The position numbers and the translations under genes are program-made. This document shows positions 13,068 through 13,537 of a DNA stretch of 13,537 bases, one piece after another. Location: contig CABQBF010000062.1 of assembly GCA_902462325.1 (NCBI GenBank), positions 1-13,537 of the forward strand. Direction: 5' to 3'. The DNA comes from an uncultured Peptococcaceae bacterium (GTDB lineage: Bacteria; Bacillota; Peptococcia; Peptococcales; Peptococcaceae). Every line of letters begins with the position of its first letter. Position 1 is the first letter of the stretch. Below the pieces are notes generated by a model, which was given only the letters and a program-made list of their open reading frames with translations, made no database searches and was not told the origin of the DNA.

Positions 13068-13351
13068 AGCGATGTACAGTATGGCAAGAGGAAAAGCAAC
13101 GGTATGAAATTATCAGGCGGGATTTGGTTTTTGAAAATGGCTGGTACCGAGGAGAACCGGTGCAGCGGCTGGGACGTTTTGAAAATCTGTTTGAGCAACT
13201 GCAGCGGGAACAGGAACAGATCTGTCTGAAAATGGAGCAACTGCGGCAGCTCGGACAAGGGCGCAGCTCCGATTATAAGCAGTTGGCAGCTCGTAGGGAA
13301 CTGTTGGAGGAAATGTTTAGTTATTTCAAAATTTATGTAGGTATCAAATAA
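13064..13351 (+). CDS. Uncharacterised 95-aa protein with a coiled-coil-like helix
   Basis: I do not recognise this protein. The N-terminal third looks beta-rich and basic (CTVWQEEKQRYEIIRRDLVF). Residues about 39-64 (FENLFEQLQREQEQICLKME and onward) form a heptad-like amphipathic helix rich in Gln, Glu and Leu. A second helix follows (LAARRELLEEMFSYF). There is no signal peptide or membrane segment. The ATG overlaps the stop of the histidine kinase gene (ATGA), with AAGGGG upstream, so the two are probably co-translated and the protein might be a partner or accessory of the kinase. The frame can be opened further upstream, but only over the kinase gene and without a binding site. A terminator follows 16 bases after the stop. 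Confidence 0.75.
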   Translation: MKRCTVWQEEKQRYEIIRRDLVFENGWYRGEPVQRLGRFENLFEQLQREQEQICLKMEQLRQLGQGRSSDYKQLAARRELLEEMFSYFKIYVGIK

Positions 13352-13367
13352 AACAGGAAGAGATATT

Positions 13368-13413
13368 CCTCGTATAGCTGATAAATGTATGTTCAGTTAT
13401 GCGGGGATTTTTT
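13368..13413 (+). terminator. Terminator of the exporter/ferritin-like/kinase cluster
   Basis: CCTCGTATAGCTG (13368-13380) pairs with CAGTTATGCGGGG (13394-13406): 13 bp with three G-U pairs, a 13-nt loop and a run of six Ts (13408-13413). The remaining 124 bases to the window end are AT-rich and show no gene. Confidence 0.8.
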
Positions 13414-13537
13414 ATGCGTTATTTTTGTTCTAGCCTTTGGCTTGTCTGCATATAGTAGTTACAAACGTACAGAATTGTTTGCAGAAAGACCAACTATAAA
13501 AAGTCAAGCAGGTAATAGAAAAAATAAAAAGAAATTT

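Noticed and set aside
1..13537. CRISPR array, insertion sequence or prophage
   Set aside because: I saw no regularly spaced direct repeats, no transposase or integrase frame and no phage genes; the window is ordinary chromosomal gene content.

Overview
The window looks like chromosomal DNA of a spore-forming Firmicute (Bacillota). The spoIVA gene is a full-length homologue of a protein found only in endospore formers. Genes carry AGGAGG-type ribosome binding sites, several start with TTG or GTG, promoters match the housekeeping sigma consensus, and U-tailed hairpin terminators are common. The moderate GC content and the gene mix would fit a sporulating Negativicute or Clostridium-like lineage, but the class cannot be fixed from this sequence alone.

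Layout. (1) Positions 1-1175: the tail of a membrane protein on the + strand converges, across a very long hairpin, on a minus-strand pair (SAM methyltransferase, then a 65-residue membrane protein). (2) 1215-2897: a promoter region shared with the methyltransferase, then spoIVA and its terminator. (3) 2975-4155: a small two-helix membrane protein and a GNAT acetyltransferase, ending at a hairpin shared with the next block. (4) 4252-5755, minus strand: a compact bacterial-microcompartment operon with two different EutS/PduU-type shell proteins and an EutP/PduV GTPase-like protein, but no enzymes. (5) 5902-9989: the aspartate-family operon pheB-like ACT regulator, hom, thrB, lysC, driven by a perfect TTGACA-17-TATAAT promoter and closed by a strong terminator. 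(6) 10076-10510: two tRNA-Val genes (GAC and CAC anticodons), each with its own promoter and a near-identical terminator. (7) 10635-13413: a five-gene run with overlapping or closely spaced ends: the two halves of a ThrE-type threonine/serine exporter, a ferritin-like diiron protein, a soluble histidine kinase without a sensor domain, and a 95-residue protein of unknown function.

How the parts may work together. lysC, hom and thrB carry aspartate to homoserine phosphate; thrC is not in the window. The pheB-like protein joins an apparent helix-turn-helix to an ACT domain and sits first in the operon, behind a promoter with a perfect 12-bp palindrome at the expected start point, so autoregulation by an amino acid is plausible. 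The ThrE halves would export the end product. The microcompartment operon may add shell proteins to a compartment encoded elsewhere.

Main points for a second look: the enzyme-free microcompartment operon with an operator-like dyad next to its promoter; the internal ribosome binding site and GTG inside lysC that would make a separate beta subunit; the duplicated tRNA-Val units, one with an acceptor-stem mismatch and the other lacking an encoded CCA; and the ThrE/ferritin-like/kinase gene association.
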